From Methylobacterium isbiliense (GTDB lineage Bacteria > Pseudomonadota > Alphaproteobacteria > Rhizobiales > Beijerinckiaceae), in contig NZ_BPQQ01000073.1 of assembly GCF_022179325.1 (NCBI RefSeq), forward strand, positions 1 to 34,905: a DNA stretch of 34,905 bases. Reading direction: 5' to 3'. The notes beneath the pieces were generated by a model that saw only the letters and a program-made list of their open reading frames with translations, was not told where the DNA came from and did not search any database. Each line of letters opens with the position of its first letter. Within the stretch, counting starts at the first letter, position 1. The translations under genes and the position numbers were made by a program. Positions 34,171-34,905 of this stretch are shown here, piece by piece.

Positions 34171-34594
34171 GCGGCGGGATCAGCCACTTGGCCATCAGCG
34201 TCCGGGGCGCGACCTCGAAGCCCAGGCGCTCGTAGAACGCGACGACCCGGGTGTTCGTCTCGCGCACGAGCAGCTGGACCTTCGCGACGCCGCGGTCGCG
34301 CAGCCACGCCTCGCCCGCCGCGACCATCCGCCGGCCGACGCCGGCCCCCCGGGCCTCCGGGTCCGCCGCGACGTAGTAGAGCCAGCCGCGGTGACCGTCA
34401 TGGCCCACCATGACGCTGCCGCGGAGGCGACCGGCCCCGTCCTCGCCGACGAGCACCGCCGAGCACGCGCCGGCCTGGGCGAACCGGAAATCCGCGCCGG
34501 GATCGTTGTAGGCGACGACCAGATCGCAGGCGCGCCACAGCGCGACCACGCGGGGTTCGTCATCGGGCTCGGCACGGCGGATGGTCAGCGGCAT
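34166..34594 (-). CDS. ypeA: GNAT-family acetyltransferase, YpeA-like
   Basis: A 142-aa N-acetyltransferase. The sequence follows the YpeA pattern: RRAEPDDEPRVVALWRACDL at the start, YNDPGADF, VMVGHDGHRGWLYYVAADPE, the acetyl-CoA loop RGAGVGRRM (residues 82-90) and VQLLVRETNTRVVAFYERLG. The natural substrate of this group is not settled. ATG 34592-34594 is used; the open frame runs further upstream but with unrelated-looking sequence. It is convergent with the Mfd-like gene, 11 nt between stops. Confidence 0.85.
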   Translation of the reverse strand: MPLTIRRAEPDDEPRVVALWRACDLVVAYNDPGADFRFAQAGACSAVLVGEDGAGRLRGSVMVGHDGHRGWLYYVAADPEARGAGVGRRMVAAGEAWLRDRGVAKVQLLVRETNTRVVAFYERLGFEVAPRTLMAKWLIPPP

Positions 34595-34744
34595 CGGGGG
34601 CACTCCGGGCGTGGCGGAAACCGTGCAGGCTGCGAGCCAAGCTTGACGCGCCGATGACGTCGGCGCGAGGTCGCCTTCGGCACCGGAGCCGCGTTGGAGC
34701 ATGGCGACACCGATCGCGCCGTCGACCCGCAGGACGAGGGACGC

Positions 34745-34905
34745 ATGCGGATTCTGCTGACGGAAGGCAGCAGCACGTCTGCGCGACAAGCCATCACCGC
34801 GCTCGCGCTCGCCGGGCACGAGGTCGCGTTCTGCGATCCCGAGCCCTTCTGCCTCGCCCGCTTCTCCCGGCTGGTCGCGCGCCGCCACCGCTGCCCGCCC
34901 CTCGG
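34745..34905 (+). CDS. N-terminus of a probable ATP-grasp enzyme (cut by window edge)
   Basis: The ATG at 34745 with GAGGG upstream starts MRILLTEGSSTSARQAITAL, then AGHEVAFCDPEPFCLARFSR, a Rossmann-like preATP-grasp opening as in carbamoyl-phosphate-synthase-like ATP-grasp proteins. Only 53 residues lie in the window, so the catalytic part is not visible. It diverges from the acetyltransferase gene across a 150-nt spacer. Confidence 0.6.
   Translation, partial: MRILLTEGSSTSARQAITALALAGHEVAFCDPEPFCLARFSRLVARRHRCPPL

Noticed and set aside
32228-34657. An 809-codon plus-strand frame inside the Mfd-like gene
   Set aside because: It is an out-of-frame shadow running past the Mfd stop, with low-complexity composition.
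1-34905. CRISPR array or rRNA genes
   Set aside because: No regularly spaced repeats and no rRNA-like sequence were seen.

Overview
This is a GC-rich stretch of an alphaproteobacterial genome, most likely Methylobacterium/Methylorubrum. The pointers are codon bias, a Mfd-like helicase, long hybrid histidine kinases, a PQQ-type sorbosone dehydrogenase next to a c-type cytochrome, and an intergenic repeat of the type scattered through Rhizobiales/Methylobacterium genomes. Assignments come from reading the sequence and from family knowledge; no database search was run.

Positions 1-5150 look like a decayed mobile region. There is a gene-free palindrome-rich stretch, two unknown genes split by a dead IS5-family element (1209-2055), and a tyrosine recombinase whose expected catalytic Tyr is encoded as Cys. 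A small copper-type locus follows (a Cys/Met-rich secreted peptide and a DUF411 protein), flanked by a short direct repeat.

Positions 5157-11018 are an arsenic island. arsH diverges from arsR1-arsC(LMW type)-arsC(glutaredoxin type)-aquaglyceroporin, whose genes overlap. A second unit follows: arsR2, a flavoprotein with a nine-Cys tail, and an MFS transporter. No ArsB or Acr3 pump is present, so arsenite would leave through the channel or the MFS protein. arsR2 carries two identical-arm dyads (TTCGA-N6-TCGAA), one over its own start codon.

Positions 11019-13540 hold small genes (hypothetical, VOC protein, Nudix hydrolase) and an arsR remnant. Positions 13963-29184 are dominated by signalling: an HD-GYP protein, two near-duplicate Cache-type hybrid kinases (the first frameshifted, with patchwork identity to the second), a GAF-PAS hybrid kinase and a MHYT-GGDEF-EAL protein. 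Between them lie a cyclase remnant, broken tRNA-Arg(CCG) pieces and a 22-bp direct repeat that includes the tRNA 3' end and brackets the MHYT gene. A sorbosone dehydrogenase/cytochrome c4-like pair sits before the intact kinase.

Positions 29185-34905 look like ordinary chromosome: a small membrane protein, an NTF2-like protein, a Mfd paralogue, a YpeA-like acetyltransferase, and the start of a probable ATP-grasp gene cut by the window edge.
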